NCBI RefSeq assembly: GCF_002886045.1
Contig: NZ_CP025791.1
Location: 5,595,001-5,659,000 of the forward strand
Length of the DNA: 64,000 bases
Reading direction: 5' to 3'
Source of the DNA: Flavivirga eckloniae
GTDB taxonomy: Bacteria > Bacteroidota > Bacteroidia > Flavobacteriales > Flavobacteriaceae
Below, in pieces: positions 63,828 to 64,000 of this stretch (positions are counted from its first letter, which is position 1; each line of letters starts with the position of its first letter). The notes under the pieces are model-generated. The model saw only the letters and a program-made list of their open reading frames with translations, was not told the DNA's origin and made no database searches. The position numbers were made by a program, and so were the translations under genes.

Positions 63828-64000
63828 TTAATTCAAATGTTTCAATAGATTAATCAAAAATGTATCATAATTAGATTTTCTCAAAACTCTATTCTTATCA
63901 TAAAATGCATTAATTGCTTTTTTTTGTTCTGGGAGTAATCGGATCAAATCTTTTTTAGATCTTATATTAGAAATCTTATTATTGTGCTTGATTAAGAATT
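63828..64000 (-). CDS. C-terminal end of a hypothetical protein, partial
   Basis: A frame of 56 residues enters from the right edge and stops at 63828-63830. It is highly charged and helical (RSKKDLIRLLPEQKKAINAF, then YDKNRVLRKSNYD). It lies 30 bp before the TonB receptor start on the same strand, so it is probably the first or preceding gene of that operon. Family not recognised from this fragment. Confidence 0.6.
   Translation of the reverse strand, partial: FLIKHNNKISNIRSKKDLIRLLPEQKKAINAFYDKNRVLRKSNYDTFLINLLKHLN

Overview
The window looks like chromosomal DNA of a marine-type member of the Flavobacteriaceae (Bacteroidota). The support is low G+C with A/T-rich codons, TAnnTTTG-type -7 boxes in place of sigma70 boxes, few Shine-Dalgarno sequences, a giant SprB-repeat/Ig-like surface protein, TonB receptor plus DUF4249 lipoprotein modules, menaquinone genes and no ubiquinone genes. 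No rRNA, tRNA, CRISPR array or complete insertion sequence was seen.

Layout. 1-4460: the N-terminal 1486 codons of a giant secreted adhesin-like protein, leftward and cut by the window edge. 4657-7547: a patatin phospholipase, then three small unrecognised proteins. 7595-11010: a leftward run of a membrane-anchored hypothetical, a GltB-like FMN protein and a secreted M20 amidohydrolase. 11270-13627: UvrD/PcrA helicase. 13715-16634: an exported cassette (two-domain retropepsin-like protease, triple glycogen-binding-like protein, alpha/beta hydrolase). 16850-21938: housekeeping genes (tsaC-like, OmpA lipoprotein, glycosyltransferase, HsdR-N protein, holA, ung, a 58-aa membrane protein). 22112-28957: a secreted C1 peptidase, then the menaquinone cluster menB-menA-(MBL hydrolase)-menC-(CPBP protease)-menE. 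29008-36840: sppA, a CarboxypepD/VWA hybrid, DoxX, a 664-aa protein with a MORN-like tail, and an acyl-CoA carboxylase beta subunit. 36979-39946: flavin reductase, MarR regulator and two pirins, with matching TTCC-NN-GGAA dyads before the first gene and the first pirin. 40130-45662: small membrane protein, ettA, a LytS/LytTR-type two-component pair, a G+C-rich serine hydrolase and a small membrane protein. 45875-46055: relic of an AraC-type regulator.

46230-56314 is the most interesting part. It is a co-directional set of eight genes: a coiled-coil protein, a 349-aa protein, a AAA+ ATPase, a NudK-type Nudix hydrolase, a 412-aa protein and three membrane proteins. I recognise only the ATPase and the Nudix enzyme. 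The arrangement suggests a AAA+-driven, membrane-associated system of unknown function.

The gaps in this cluster, and a few others, hold degenerate arrays with a strict 7-bp period (mostly ACTGNNN). Several end within a few bases of a start codon. One gap also holds four consecutive hairpins with perfect 9-bp stems. The last part (56396-64000) has a lipocalin-like lipoprotein, a MarR-GNAT fusion, and a leftward operon of a TonB receptor with STN domain, a DUF4249 lipoprotein and a 586-aa exported plug-containing protein, behind the 3' end of another gene at the window edge.
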